NCBI RefSeq assembly: GCF_000787835.1
Contig: NZ_BBPP01000004.1
Span: 209,486-257,931 of the forward strand
DNA from: Streptacidiphilus melanogenes
GTDB taxonomy: Bacteria; Actinomycetota; Actinomycetes; Streptomycetales; Streptomycetaceae
DNA length: 48,446 nucleotides
Direction: 5' to 3'
Numbering within the stretch: the stretch's first letter is position 1; every line of letters starts with the position of its first letter. Shown piece after piece: positions 33,115 to 41,131 of this stretch. A program made the translations under genes and the position numbers. The notes below the pieces were generated by a model. The model was given only the letters and a program-made list of their open reading frames with translations. It made no database searches and was not told the DNA's origin.

Positions 33115-34482
33115 TCAGTCCAGACCGCGACGGGAGCGGAACCGGGCGAGGGCGGCGTCGAGCGCCACCAGCGGTTCGGGGTAGCCCAGTTCGGCGCGGA
33201 GCCCGGCGGGGAGTTTCCACGGCTCGTGGATCGCGGGGGCGCCGACGCGGGCCAGCTCTGGCACCCAGCGGCGCACGTAGGCGCCGTCGGGGTCGTAGCG
33301 CTTGGCCTGCGTGACGGGGTTGAGGACCCGGTTGGGCCGGGTGTCGGTGCCGGTGCCCGCGACCCACTGCCAGTTCAGCTGATTGTTCGCGACGTCGCCG
33401 TCGACGAGCAGGGAGAGGAAGTGCCGCGCGCCCGCGCGCCAGTCGAGGCCGAGGGTCTTGCAGAGGAAGCTCGCGGTGATCATGCGGGCCCGGTTGTGCA
33501 TCCAGCCCTCGGCGCGCAGTTGCCGCATGCCCGCGTCCACCAGCGGGTAGCCGGTGCGGCCCTGCTCCCAGGCCTCCAGCTCGCCGGGCGCGTGCCGCCA
33601 GCGGTCGTGGCGGGAGCGGTAGTCGGACCGTGCGGCGTCCGGGCGGGCCGCCAGCACCTGGTGGTGGAAGTCGCGCCAGGCGAGCTGGCGCTCGAAGGCG
33701 GCTGCGCCCGCCGTCCCCGCCTTCCGCGCGCGGTGGACGAGCTCGGTCGCGGAGAGGCAGCCGAAGTGCAGGGCGGGGGAGAGGCGCGAGGTGAGGTCGT
33801 CGGCCAGGGCGTCGTGTTCGTCGTCGTAGGCGTCCACGTGCCGGTCGAACCAGCGCTTGCCGCGGCGGCGCGCCTCGGTCTCCCCGCCCGGCGTGAGCTC
33901 GGGCGAGAGTGCGTCCTGGTCCGGCCGCGGCGGCAGCGGGTCCGAGGCGGGCCGGTCCGGGGTGCTCAGCTGCCGCGGCGCCGGCAGCGGTCGTCGCAGC
34001 GGGGCGTCGGACCAGCGGCGCAGATAGGGCGTGAAGACGGCGTAGTGGTCCGATCCCGAGGGCACGACGGAGCCGGGCGCGACGGCGGTGACCACCGCCT
34101 CGTGCGTCACCAGCGCGACCCCGGCGTCGCCCAGCGCCGCCCGCAGCCGCTCCTCGCGGGCGCGGGCGAAGGCGCTGTGGTCGGCCGCGACGTGGACCTC
34201 CGCCGCCCCGGCGTCCGCCGCCAGGCGCGCGACCTCCTGTGCGACGGGTCCGTGCCGCACCACCAGCCGGCTGCCGAGACCGTGCAGGCCCCGGTCGAGA
34301 TCGGCCAGGCAGTCGTGCAGGTAGGCGAGCCGGTTGGGTGCGGCGAACCCGGCGGCCTGGACCCCGGGGTCGTGCACGAAGACCGGAAGGACCTGGTCCC
34401 GCCCCGCCGCTGACGCCGCGTACAGGACCGGATTGTCCGTCAGCCGCAGGTCGCGGGTGAACAGACAGATGCGTACCGTCAT
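33115..34482 (-). CDS. phr: Deoxyribodipyrimidine photolyase (class I CPD photolyase)
   Basis: 455 residues from ATG 34482, by homology (MTVRICLFTRDLRLTDNPVL). N-terminal antenna-binding Rossmann domain is followed by the FAD domain: FERQLAWRDFHHQVLAARPD, TGYPLVDAGMRQLRAEGWMH, NRARMITASFLCKTLGLDWR, FLSLLVDGDVANNQLNWQWV and RVLNPVTQAKRYDPDGAYVR. These are the FAD and lesion-binding motifs. Repairs UV dimers with light. Followed by the coupled SRPBCC gene. Confidence 0.95.
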   Translation of the reverse strand: MTVRICLFTRDLRLTDNPVLYAASAAGRDQVLPVFVHDPGVQAAGFAAPNRLAYLHDCLADLDRGLHGLGSRLVVRHGPVAQEVARLAADAGAAEVHVAADHSAFARAREERLRAALGDAGVALVTHEAVVTAVAPGSVVPSGSDHYAVFTPYLRRWSDAPLRRPLPAPRQLSTPDRPASDPLPPRPDQDALSPELTPGGETEARRRGKRWFDRHVDAYDDEHDALADDLTSRLSPALHFGCLSATELVHRARKAGTAGAAAFERQLAWRDFHHQVLAARPDAARSDYRSRHDRWRHAPGELEAWEQGRTGYPLVDAGMRQLRAEGWMHNRARMITASFLCKTLGLDWRAGARHFLSLLVDGDVANNQLNWQWVAGTGTDTRPNRVLNPVTQAKRYDPDGAYVRRWVPELARVGAPAIHEPWKLPAGLRAELGYPEPLVALDAALARFRSRRGLD

Positions 34483-34590
34483 GCCGTCGCTCTCGATGTG
34501 TCGGTGTGTCGATGGGTCGATGTCGGATGCCCGCCGGTCAGCGCCCGGCCCGCCCTCGATCATCCCGGTGCCGGGAGGTCGCGAGGCCGG

Positions 34591-35940
34591 TCAGTGCACC
34601 CTCTCCCGGGTATTCGTGGCCGCGGGGCCCGCGGACGGGTGCGGGGCGGAAAAATCCAGCGGCGAGCGCGGCACGAGCCGCCGCCCGAGACGCTGCGCGG
34701 GAAGCTCGACCCACCGGTGGGTCAGCGAGGCGAGGGCCACCAGCACGACCAGGAACGCGCCGCAGCAGAGCACCTGCTCGCGCAGGCCCTCGGGCCGGAG
34801 GCGGACGACGGCGAACAGCCACAGCAGGGAGTTCAGCAACGGGACGTGGAGGAGGTAGACGCTGTAGCTGATCGTGCCGAGCCCGCGCAGGGGCCGTGGC
34901 ATCGGGCGGCCCCGGAGCAACCAGCCCAGCAGGAACACGGCCCAGGCCCCGGCGAAGCCGGCACACCAGCTCCCGGCGGAGGCGGTCCAGAGCAGGTTCA
35001 GACTGCGGCCGCCCTGCTCTTCGCCGGCCACGAGGCAGCCCACGAAGGCCAGGCCGCAGCAGAGCACCGCCTGTCGGCGGCCGATCTGCGCGTGTTCCGC
35101 CCGGTGGACGGTGGCGCCGGCGAACATCGTGGCGAGGATGGACATGGACTCGAACCCGGCGGTGCGGCCGTTGAGGACGACCAGGGTCAGCGCCAGTGCG
35201 CCGAGTACGGCCGCCCCGGTCCGGGTGGCCACCCGGCTGCCGGTGAGGATGCAGGCCAGCGCGAGGACCGCCGCCAGCGCCGTGGCGGCGACGACCGGCG
35301 CCTCGCCGACGGCACCGCCCGACAGCAGCCTGTGCGGCAGAGCGCTCCCCGCGAAGACCCCGACGGCGGCCAGCCCGAGCGCGACCGGCCCGCTGGAGCG
35401 GTGCCGGCCGAACGCGAACAGCGCCGTGACCAGGTAGTAGAACACCATCTCGTAGGAGAGCGTCCAGGCGACCCGCAGCGCGCCGTCGACGCCCAGCAGG
35501 TCGGACAGCATCAGCGCGTTGCCCACGCCGGTCGGCCACTGCCGGTACACGTGGGCGGCGACGGCCGCGTGTGCGGCGGGAAGCAGCGCTCCGAGGAAGG
35601 TGACCACCACGAACGGCGGATGGAGCCGGAACAGCCGACCCACCCAGAACGCCCGGAGGTCGCCCCGGCGCTCCAGGGAGGCCGGCACGATGTAACCGCT
35701 GATCAGGAAGAAGAGGAAGACGCCGAACATCCCGAGGTCCAGCCGCTGGTGTTCGACCCGGAAGGGCCCGGGCAGCAGCCACGGCCCGACGTGCTGGAAG
35801 ACCACGCAGAGGGCGGCCGCGCCGCGGAGGGCGTCGAGCCAGCCCAGCCTGGGGGCGGCCGCTGGGGAGGGCGCGGGAACGGGGTGTGTCCGCACCGCTG
35901 CCGCGGATGCGGCGCGGCCGAGCCGGACCCCGTCGGTCAC
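34591..35940 (-). CDS. Acyltransferase 3 family membrane protein
   Basis: 449 residues, about ten membrane segments. Starts with a short cytoplasmic tail, then LGWLDALRGAAALCVVFQHVG with the catalytic-type histidine, LGMFGVFLFFLISGYIVPASL, RAFWVGRLFRLHPPFVVVTF, WTLSYEMVFYYLV, and later GTISYSVYLLHVPLLNSLLW. Those are the acyltransferase-3 blocks; such proteins O-acetylate or acylate wall polymers or antibiotics. GTG 35940 overlaps the stop of the beta-lactamase-like gene (GTGA), so the two are coupled. Confidence 0.9.
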   Translation of the reverse strand: MTDGVRLGRAASAAAVRTHPVPAPSPAAAPRLGWLDALRGAAALCVVFQHVGPWLLPGPFRVEHQRLDLGMFGVFLFFLISGYIVPASLERRGDLRAFWVGRLFRLHPPFVVVTFLGALLPAAHAAVAAHVYRQWPTGVGNALMLSDLLGVDGALRVAWTLSYEMVFYYLVTALFAFGRHRSSGPVALGLAAVGVFAGSALPHRLLSGGAVGEAPVVAATALAAVLALACILTGSRVATRTGAAVLGALALTLVVLNGRTAGFESMSILATMFAGATVHRAEHAQIGRRQAVLCCGLAFVGCLVAGEEQGGRSLNLLWTASAGSWCAGFAGAWAVFLLGWLLRGRPMPRPLRGLGTISYSVYLLHVPLLNSLLWLFAVVRLRPEGLREQVLCCGAFLVVLVALASLTHRWVELPAQRLGRRLVPRSPLDFSAPHPSAGPAATNTRERVH

Positions 35941-36920
35941 GGGCCGCCCACGGCCGTGGCGGCGGCCTTGGCCACCGCCTGGGCGAGGGTGATGCCGGCG
36001 GTCTCGGACACGTCCTTGTCGGACAGGACCGCGATCAGCAGCAGCCGGCCGTGACGGACGACGCCGCCGATGCTGTTGATGGTCCAGGTGCCGTCGTTGC
36101 GGGGCAGCCATCCGTTCTTGAGGGCGAAGCTCCCGTCGGCGGCCGCGCTGACGCCCCAGTTCTGGTCGGCCTCGACCTGCCCCATCAGCCGTTGGATGTA
36201 GGCGCGGGAGGAGGCGGAGAGGACCGACCGGGGGGTGAAGACCTGTTGCAGAAGCCGCAGTTGGTCGGAGGCCGTGGTAGTGGTCAGCCCCCAGTGCGGG
36301 TCGTGCACGTGGGTGTGCGTCAGGCCGAACCTGCGGTTCGCCCGGCTCAGCCCCTGGGCTCCGCCCGCCTGCCGGAAGAGCTGGTTGGCGCACCCGTTGT
36401 CGCTGGCCTCGATCATGCGCGTGGCCAGGGCCCGCTGGGCGGAGGTCAACCCCGAGGCCCCCGCGTCCTGGCGCTCGAGCAGCAGCGTCGACAGGATGTC
36501 GACCTTGGCGATGCTGGCGGTGACGAAGGCGTGCGAACCGTCGTCGCGGACCAGGGTCCGTCCGTTGCCCGGATCCAGGACGGCGACCGCCGCGTGCAGC
36601 GGCGCCTGCCCGAGGATCCGGTCCAGGGTCGCGGCGGAGTCGGCGTCGGAGGACACGGCCTGACGCGATCGCGGAGCCGCCGGACGGGTCGGGGTCGGTG
36701 CGGGGACCGCGGGCCGGGTCGGGGACGCCGCCGGGAGGGTGCGCCAGGACATCCAGGCGTCACTGTGCGGGGCGGGCCTCGGCTGCGCCTGGCAGCCCGC
36801 GAGCAGTGCGCACGCCAGCGCGGCCCCCGCCCAGCCGCGGGTCGGCCGTCGCGGGGGGCGCTCGCCCTCCCGAGCGACCGCCGCCCGGGTCGCCACCCGG
36901 GCACCAGCATGCCGGTCCAT
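35937..36920 (-). CDS. Class A beta-lactamase-like serine hydrolase, lipoprotein
   Basis: 327 residues from ATG 36920 (AGGAAGG five nt upstream). An Arg-rich N-region leads to a lipobox LLAGCQAQ, then a Pro-rich linker. The catalytic domain has the SxxK motif ASIAKVD (Ser136, Lys139), the SDN motif EASDNGCAN, and KNG in place of KTG (FALKNGW). The Glu166 omega-loop motif ExxLN is not seen, so true beta-lactam hydrolysis is doubtful. Streptomycete proteins of this type are annotated as serine hydrolase; a role in wall peptide processing is plausible. Coupled to the acyltransferase gene. Confidence 0.82.
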   Translation of the reverse strand: MDRHAGARVATRAAVAREGERPPRRPTRGWAGAALACALLAGCQAQPRPAPHSDAWMSWRTLPAASPTRPAVPAPTPTRPAAPRSRQAVSSDADSAATLDRILGQAPLHAAVAVLDPGNGRTLVRDDGSHAFVTASIAKVDILSTLLLERQDAGASGLTSAQRALATRMIEASDNGCANQLFRQAGGAQGLSRANRRFGLTHTHVHDPHWGLTTTTASDQLRLLQQVFTPRSVLSASSRAYIQRLMGQVEADQNWGVSAAADGSFALKNGWLPRNDGTWTINSIGGVVRHGRLLLIAVLSDKDVSETAGITLAQAVAKAAATAVGGP

Positions 36921-37319
36921 GGCGACCTTCCTGTTGACCTGCCGACGCTTCCGGCATCCCTGGTTACCGGCACGGCCGGGCGGCGTCGCCGCGACCCGCC
37001 GGTCGTTCACCGGGAAGGGTGTACACCCTCAGTCGGACGGCGCAGGGTCGTGGGCGGCCTCGGCTGACAGCCGGTCAGCGTGCGGGCGGCGGGCGGTTCG
37101 GGCCGCGCGCACCGTGCGTGCGGGACACGCCGTCGGGCGCCCCGAGGCGGTCCGCAGCTGCGTTCCGGACCTGCGCTGATGTTCGCGCGGGCGGCAATTC
37201 ACCCGGCCGCTCCATTGCATCATGCACGTCTTGGAGGAAGATGTGAGGAATCTGTCCCTCCAGTCCGCCACGGGCCGGTCCGGCGGGACGTCACACCGGC
37301 ATCGACCCCCAGGAGCCTC
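36921..37319. promoter_or_regulatory. Divergent control region with 14-bp palindrome
   Basis: AGGGTGTACACCCT at 37016-37029 is a perfect 14-bp palindrome, 96 nt from the serine hydrolase start. TGCATCATGCA at 37216-37226 is a smaller one nearer to the deacetylase-like gene. No gene is convincing in this 399-bp gap; short frames on the + strand lack ribosome binding sites. Confidence 0.5.
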
Positions 37320-38597
37320 ATGTCCACCTTCTCGCGTCGGGGTGTCGTCGCCGCGGTCGCCGCAGCCACCACCGCCGCGGTCACCGGCTGCGGCGGTCGC
37401 ACCGTGTCGAACGGCTCGGCCCCCCATCGGAATTCGGCCGCCGACGCGGAGAAGCCCAAGGTTGCGCAGCCGCTTCGCCTGATCGGCGACGGCTCGATGG
37501 CCGACACCGGGCCGCAGCCGTTCCAGCCGGGCGTCGAGCGGATGGAGCCCGGCCGGCGTCCGCCGCAGTTCGTCGTCTTCTCGTGGGACGGGGCCGGCGA
37601 GGACAAGAAGCAGCTGTTCTCGCACTTCCGCGCCGTCGCCAAGGAGACCAACGCGACGATGTCGTTCTTCCTGTCCGGCATCTACGTGCTGCCCGAGGGC
37701 AAGAAGGACCTCTACCTGCCGCCCGGCCACCGGCCCGGCGCCTCCGACATCGGCTACCTCGCCGACGACCACGTGAAGGCGACGCTGGAGCAGGTCCGGC
37801 TGGCGTGGCTGGAGGGTCACGAGATCGGCACGCACTTCAACGGCCACTTCTGCAGCCCCACCTCCGGCGTGGGCACCTGGTCGCCCGCGCAGTGGCGCAG
37901 CGAGCTGGAGCAGGCCGTCGGCTTCGTGGCGAACTGGAAGACCAACACCGGCTACCACGACATGGACCCGCTGCCGTTCGACTACGCCAGGGAGCTGATC
38001 GGCGGCCGCACGCCGTGTCTGCTCGGCCAGAAGCAGCTGCTGCCGACGGCCGCCGCGATGGGCTGGAAGTACGACGCGAGCTCGCCCGGCGGCCTGCAGA
38101 TGTGGCCGTCGAAGAAGCTGGGGCTGTGGGACTTCCCGCTGCAGTCGATCCCCTTCCCCGGGCACAGCTTCCAGGTGCTGTCGATGGACTACAACATGCT
38201 GGCCAACCAGACCGGCGGCACGCCCAACGGCGACCCGGCCATGCGGCCCTACTGGCAGCAGCAGTCGTACCTGTCGTACATGGCCGGCTTCAACCGCGCC
38301 TACAGCACCAACCGCGCGCCGTTCTTCGTCGGCAACCACTTCGAGTCGTGGAACGGCGGCATCTACATGAAGTCCGTCGAGCGGGCGCTGCGTGACATCT
38401 CGGCGCACCCGGACGTCCGCCTGGTCTCCTTCCGTCAGCTGGTGCAGTGGCTGGAGGCCCAGGATCCGGCGGTGCTGGACCGGCTGCGCACGCTCGCGCC
38501 GGGGCAGGCGCCCGGGGACTGGCGTGACTACACGGACGTGCCGGCGGCGCGCCGCCCGGTGGCGGTGCAGGGCGGCCGAGCGGTCGCCCGGACCTGA
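37320..38597 (+). CDS. Tat lipoprotein with polysaccharide deacetylase-like domain
   Basis: 425 residues from ATG 37320, with AGGAG six nt upstream; a longer frame upstream has no site. FSRRGVVAAVAAATTAAVTG then CGG is a Tat-type lipoprotein signal. The domain reads PPQFVVFSWDGAGEDKKQLF (Asp near the start, as in NodB folds), then ETNATMSFFLSGIYVL, EIGTHFNGHFCS giving a HxxxH (HFNGH), GWKYDASSPGGLQMWPSKKL, FPGHSFQVLSMDYNMLANQT and FVGNHFESWNGG. It is the divergent NodB-like family found in actinomycetes; the metal ligand set is likely D/H/H. Function unknown, extracellular. Confidence 0.85.
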   Translation: MSTFSRRGVVAAVAAATTAAVTGCGGRTVSNGSAPHRNSAADAEKPKVAQPLRLIGDGSMADTGPQPFQPGVERMEPGRRPPQFVVFSWDGAGEDKKQLFSHFRAVAKETNATMSFFLSGIYVLPEGKKDLYLPPGHRPGASDIGYLADDHVKATLEQVRLAWLEGHEIGTHFNGHFCSPTSGVGTWSPAQWRSELEQAVGFVANWKTNTGYHDMDPLPFDYARELIGGRTPCLLGQKQLLPTAAAMGWKYDASSPGGLQMWPSKKLGLWDFPLQSIPFPGHSFQVLSMDYNMLANQTGGTPNGDPAMRPYWQQQSYLSYMAGFNRAYSTNRAPFFVGNHFESWNGGIYMKSVERALRDISAHPDVRLVSFRQLVQWLEAQDPAVLDRLRTLAPGQAPGDWRDYTDVPAARRPVAVQGGRAVART

Positions 38598-38632
38598 GGA
38601 CCGCCCCGCGACACACCTGCCGTGCCCCTGTT

Positions 38633-38664
38633 TCGGCGCGAGCTCGACGACGAGCTCGCGCCGA
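38633..38664. terminator. Strong hairpin terminator
   Basis: 14-bp perfect stem TCGGCGCGAGCTCG (38633-38646) with 38651-38664, loop ACGA, followed by TTCTGCGTTTCTCC. Ends the deacetylase-like transcript. Confidence 0.85.
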
Positions 38665-38985
38665 TTCTGCGTTTCTCCGAGGCCGCACCCCCGTTCGGTG
38701 AGAGTTTCTCATCTTCCGACTGTCGTGGCGGTGGTCCGGTCGACGGTCTCCTGGCTGCTGCGATTTGTGTACGTCTTATGTGCATTGGTCCATCCGTGTG
38801 AGCGGCGTGGTCACGCGTTCGGCGCAATTCCATGAGCGCCGCACAAGAACTGACGACGCGTAATCTCATGTGTCTCTCAGCGTCAGATGACCGTGTGCGG
38901 GCGTGAGTTTTGTCACGATCGTCCTGTTCCTCCAGCGAGGTGCTGGAAGCAGGAACGTAAGGAATTCCGAAAAAGGAGAAATCAG
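38665..38985. promoter_or_regulatory. AT-richer leader and promoter region of the small peptide gene
   Basis: About 320 nt without a gene and with lower GC than the rest. Near its end GTTCCTCCAGC (38926-38936) folds with GCTGG (38942-38946) and AGGAAC (38951-38956), an 11-pair stem with a 4-nt bulge just upstream of the ribosome binding site AAAAAGGAGAAA. A leader hairpin of this kind could control translation. Confidence 0.5.
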
Positions 38986-39099
38986 ATGAGCTTCCGTTTC
39001 CCGGGAACCCGCGGCCGTGACCACGACTGGCGGGACCGCGACCGTCACGACCGTCGGCACCACTGCCGTGGCCGCCGCGGCCGCCGTCACGGCTGGTGA
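38986..39099 (+). CDS. 37-residue Arg/His/Asp-rich peptide with a strong ribosome binding site
   Basis: Starts at ATG 38986 after AAAAAGGAGAAATCAG, one of the best Shine-Dalgarno sites in the window. The product begins MSFRFPGTRG, continues RDHDWRDRDRHD and ends RRHGW: 13 Arg, 5 His, 5 Asp, 5 Gly, 2 Trp and one Cys (residue 27), no hydrophobic stretch. The central part is nearly all charged (RD repeats), the end RGRRGRRHGW. It is followed by a strong hairpin and then by an ABC exporter, the layout of a secreted or processed peptide. No leader/core boundary (GG or similar) is clear. Confidence 0.6.
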   Translation: MSFRFPGTRGRDHDWRDRDRHDRRHHCRGRRGRRHGW

Positions 39100-39134
39100 C
39101 GATCGCTGAAGCGGTAAACGGCGACACGTAGTTC

Positions 39135-39171
39135 GGGGCGGGTCCGCAGCACGGGGCAGCGGACCCGCCCC
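39135..39171. terminator. Hairpin between peptide and ABC exporter genes
   Basis: Perfect 13-bp stem GGGGCGGGTCCGC (39135-39147) with GCGGACCCGCCCC (39159-39171), 11-nt loop, 36 nt after the peptide stop. It could be a terminator or a partial attenuator that keeps exporter expression below that of the peptide. Confidence 0.75.
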
Positions 39172-39208
39172 TCGCTTTGGGTTCATTGGGACGAGAGGAA
39201 CGCGACAG

Positions 39209-41032
39209 ATGGGACCGACCATGCCGACGGACGCGCCGGCGCCGGCCGACGTCGAGCTGCTGCCCGGGGAGCCGGTACCGGCCGCCCCAGCGCTCGTCGA
39301 GGCCGCGCAGGAGGAGCCGGCCGGCGGCCCCGGAGGGGGGCGGCTGAACGCACTGGTCCGGTTCTGGCCGCTGACCCGGGGGGACAGGCGCTGGCTGGCC
39401 CTGGTCAGCGTGTCGATGGTGGCGACCGGTCTGGCGGAGACCGTGGCCGTGCTGTTGTTCGGGCACCTCACCGACAGCGCCCTGCAGACGGGCTCGCTGC
39501 ACGCCTACTGGGGACCGGCCGGGGTCTGGCTGGCCGTCAGCGCCGCCGCCGCGCTGATCGGGTTCGGCGGCAACTGCCTGGGCGCGTGGGTCGGTGAGCG
39601 CTTCATCCTGCGCCTGCGCGCCCGCGTCTTCGCCCACCTGCAGCGACTCCCCGTCCAGTTCTTCCAGCGGCACCGGGCCGGCGACCTCGTGGAGCGGCTC
39701 ACCGGGGACGTCACGGCGGTCGAGGAGCTGGCCGTGACCGGCTCGATCGGCATCGCCTCCGCGCTGGTCAACGTGGTCCTGTTCGGTGCCGCGCTGGTGT
39801 GGCTGCGCTGGGACATGGCCCTGGCCGTCCTCGCCGCCTCGCCCGTGTTCTGGCTGGCCGCACGCCGGATGACCGACCGGGTCGACGTCGCGGCCCACGC
39901 CCAGCGGGCCGCCGACGGCGCGGTGAGCGCGGTGATCGAGGAGTCCCTGCGGGGTGTGGCACTGCGGCGGATGTTCGGCCGGGCGGGGGAGGAGGAGCGG
40001 CGTCTCGACATCGAGGCGGGGCGCTGGCTGCGCGCCACGATGTCGGCGGTGCGCCTGGAGGAGTGCTACCACCAGGTGGTGGTCGTGCTGGAGTCGCTGT
40101 GCGTGCTCGGAGTCGTCGGACTGGGCACCTGGGAGGTCGGGCACCACCGGATGACGGTCGGTCAACTCCTGTCCTTCGCCGCCTTCCTCGGCTGCCTGTA
40201 TCCGCCGTTGCAGTCTCTCGGCCGTACCACGCTGCTCGTCACGTCCGCCGCCGCGGCGGCCGAGCGGGTCGCGGAGATCTGGGACGCCCCCGTCGCCGAG
40301 GACGTCCTCGCTGCCGTGGACGTCCTCGCCGAACAGGACGCCGCCGACGCGGGCGAACCGCTCGACGGGCTGTGCCCGGCCCTGGAGTTCAGCGGTGTCA
40401 CCCTCCGCCTCCCCGGTGCGGGGCATGCGCTGCTGCGCGACGTGACCCTCGCCCTCGGCGCCGGGCGGACCGCGGTGGTCTCCGGGCCGAGCGGCGCCGG
40501 AAAGTCCACCCTGGCGCGGCTCGCCCTCCGCCTCGTCGAGCCGACGCACGGGCAGGTGCGGTTGAACGGCCGTCGGCTGGACCGGATCCCGCCGGAGCGC
40601 CTGCACGACGGGATCACCTTCGTGCCGCAGCACACCGACCTGCTCCCCGCCTCCGCCGCCGACAACATCGGCGTGGCCAGGCCCGGAGCGACCCGCGCCG
40701 AGATCACCGCGGCGGCGCAGGAGGCGGGCCTCCACGACGCGCTGAACGACCTGCCGCAGGGTTACGACACCGTCTTCGACCCCGAGCACCCCGGGCTCTC
40801 CGGCGGGGAGTTGCGCCGCCTCGCCCTCGCCCGCGCCTGCCTGCGCGCGGCCCCGGTCTGGATCGTGGACGAGCCCGTCTCCGGCCTGGACCCGCAGGCC
40901 GCCGCCGCGACCCTGGCCGTCCTACGCCGACGTGCGGCGGACCACGCGATGCTGATCATCAGCCACGACCCGGGCGTGTACCCGTGGGCGGACTCGCATC
41001 TGGTCCTGCGCGAGGGACGCCTGTCCGGCTGA
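39209..41032 (+). CDS. ABC exporter, permease-ATPase fusion (type IV, half-transporter)
   Basis: 607 residues. After a Pro-rich tail, the membrane domain (residues about 60-330, six segments) carries RVFAHLQRLPVQFFQRHRAG, the exporter coupling helix. The ATPase domain has Walker A SGPSGAGKSTLARLALRLVE, the Q-loop FVPQHTDLLPASAADNIG, signature LSGGELRRLALARACL, Walker B VWIVDEPVSGLD and H-loop LIISHDP. There is no C39 peptidase domain, so it would not trim a GG leader itself. Dimerises to export a peptide or lipid-like molecule; the preceding peptide is the obvious candidate substrate. Confidence 0.92.
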   Translation: MGPTMPTDAPAPADVELLPGEPVPAAPALVEAAQEEPAGGPGGGRLNALVRFWPLTRGDRRWLALVSVSMVATGLAETVAVLLFGHLTDSALQTGSLHAYWGPAGVWLAVSAAAALIGFGGNCLGAWVGERFILRLRARVFAHLQRLPVQFFQRHRAGDLVERLTGDVTAVEELAVTGSIGIASALVNVVLFGAALVWLRWDMALAVLAASPVFWLAARRMTDRVDVAAHAQRAADGAVSAVIEESLRGVALRRMFGRAGEEERRLDIEAGRWLRATMSAVRLEECYHQVVVVLESLCVLGVVGLGTWEVGHHRMTVGQLLSFAAFLGCLYPPLQSLGRTTLLVTSAAAAAERVAEIWDAPVAEDVLAAVDVLAEQDAADAGEPLDGLCPALEFSGVTLRLPGAGHALLRDVTLALGAGRTAVVSGPSGAGKSTLARLALRLVEPTHGQVRLNGRRLDRIPPERLHDGITFVPQHTDLLPASAADNIGVARPGATRAEITAAAQEAGLHDALNDLPQGYDTVFDPEHPGLSGGELRRLALARACLRAAPVWIVDEPVSGLDPQAAAATLAVLRRRAADHAMLIISHDPGVYPWADSHLVLREGRLSG

Positions 41033-41048
41033 AGTCCCCTGCTGATGC

Positions 41049-41078
41049 CGGACACGGCCCCGTCGGCGGGCGTAGGGT
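41049..41078 (+). promoter_or_regulatory. Possible promoter of the AraC-type gene
   Basis: CGGACA (41049-41054), 18 nt, TAGGGT (41073-41078). TAGGGT is a common streptomycete -10. The gene starts at 41132. Confidence 0.35.
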
Positions 41079-41131
41079 CGGCCACGCGGGGACCATGAAG
41101 ACGTGGTGTCGCACGGAAGGTGAGCCGGCGG

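Noticed and set aside
37222-37482. Possible leader peptide starting at ATG 37222
   Set aside because: No ribosome binding site and the frame runs far into the deacetylase-like gene out of frame without a short stop.
38528-40789. 753-codon minus-strand frame opposite the peptide and ABC exporter genes
   Set aside because: Antisense of the exporter; the exporter motifs and peptide ribosome binding site show the plus strand is coding.
37320-41032. A classical biosynthetic gene cluster including the deacetylase-like gene and the exporter
   Set aside because: A strong terminator (38633-38664) separates them, and no synthase or maturation enzyme is present.
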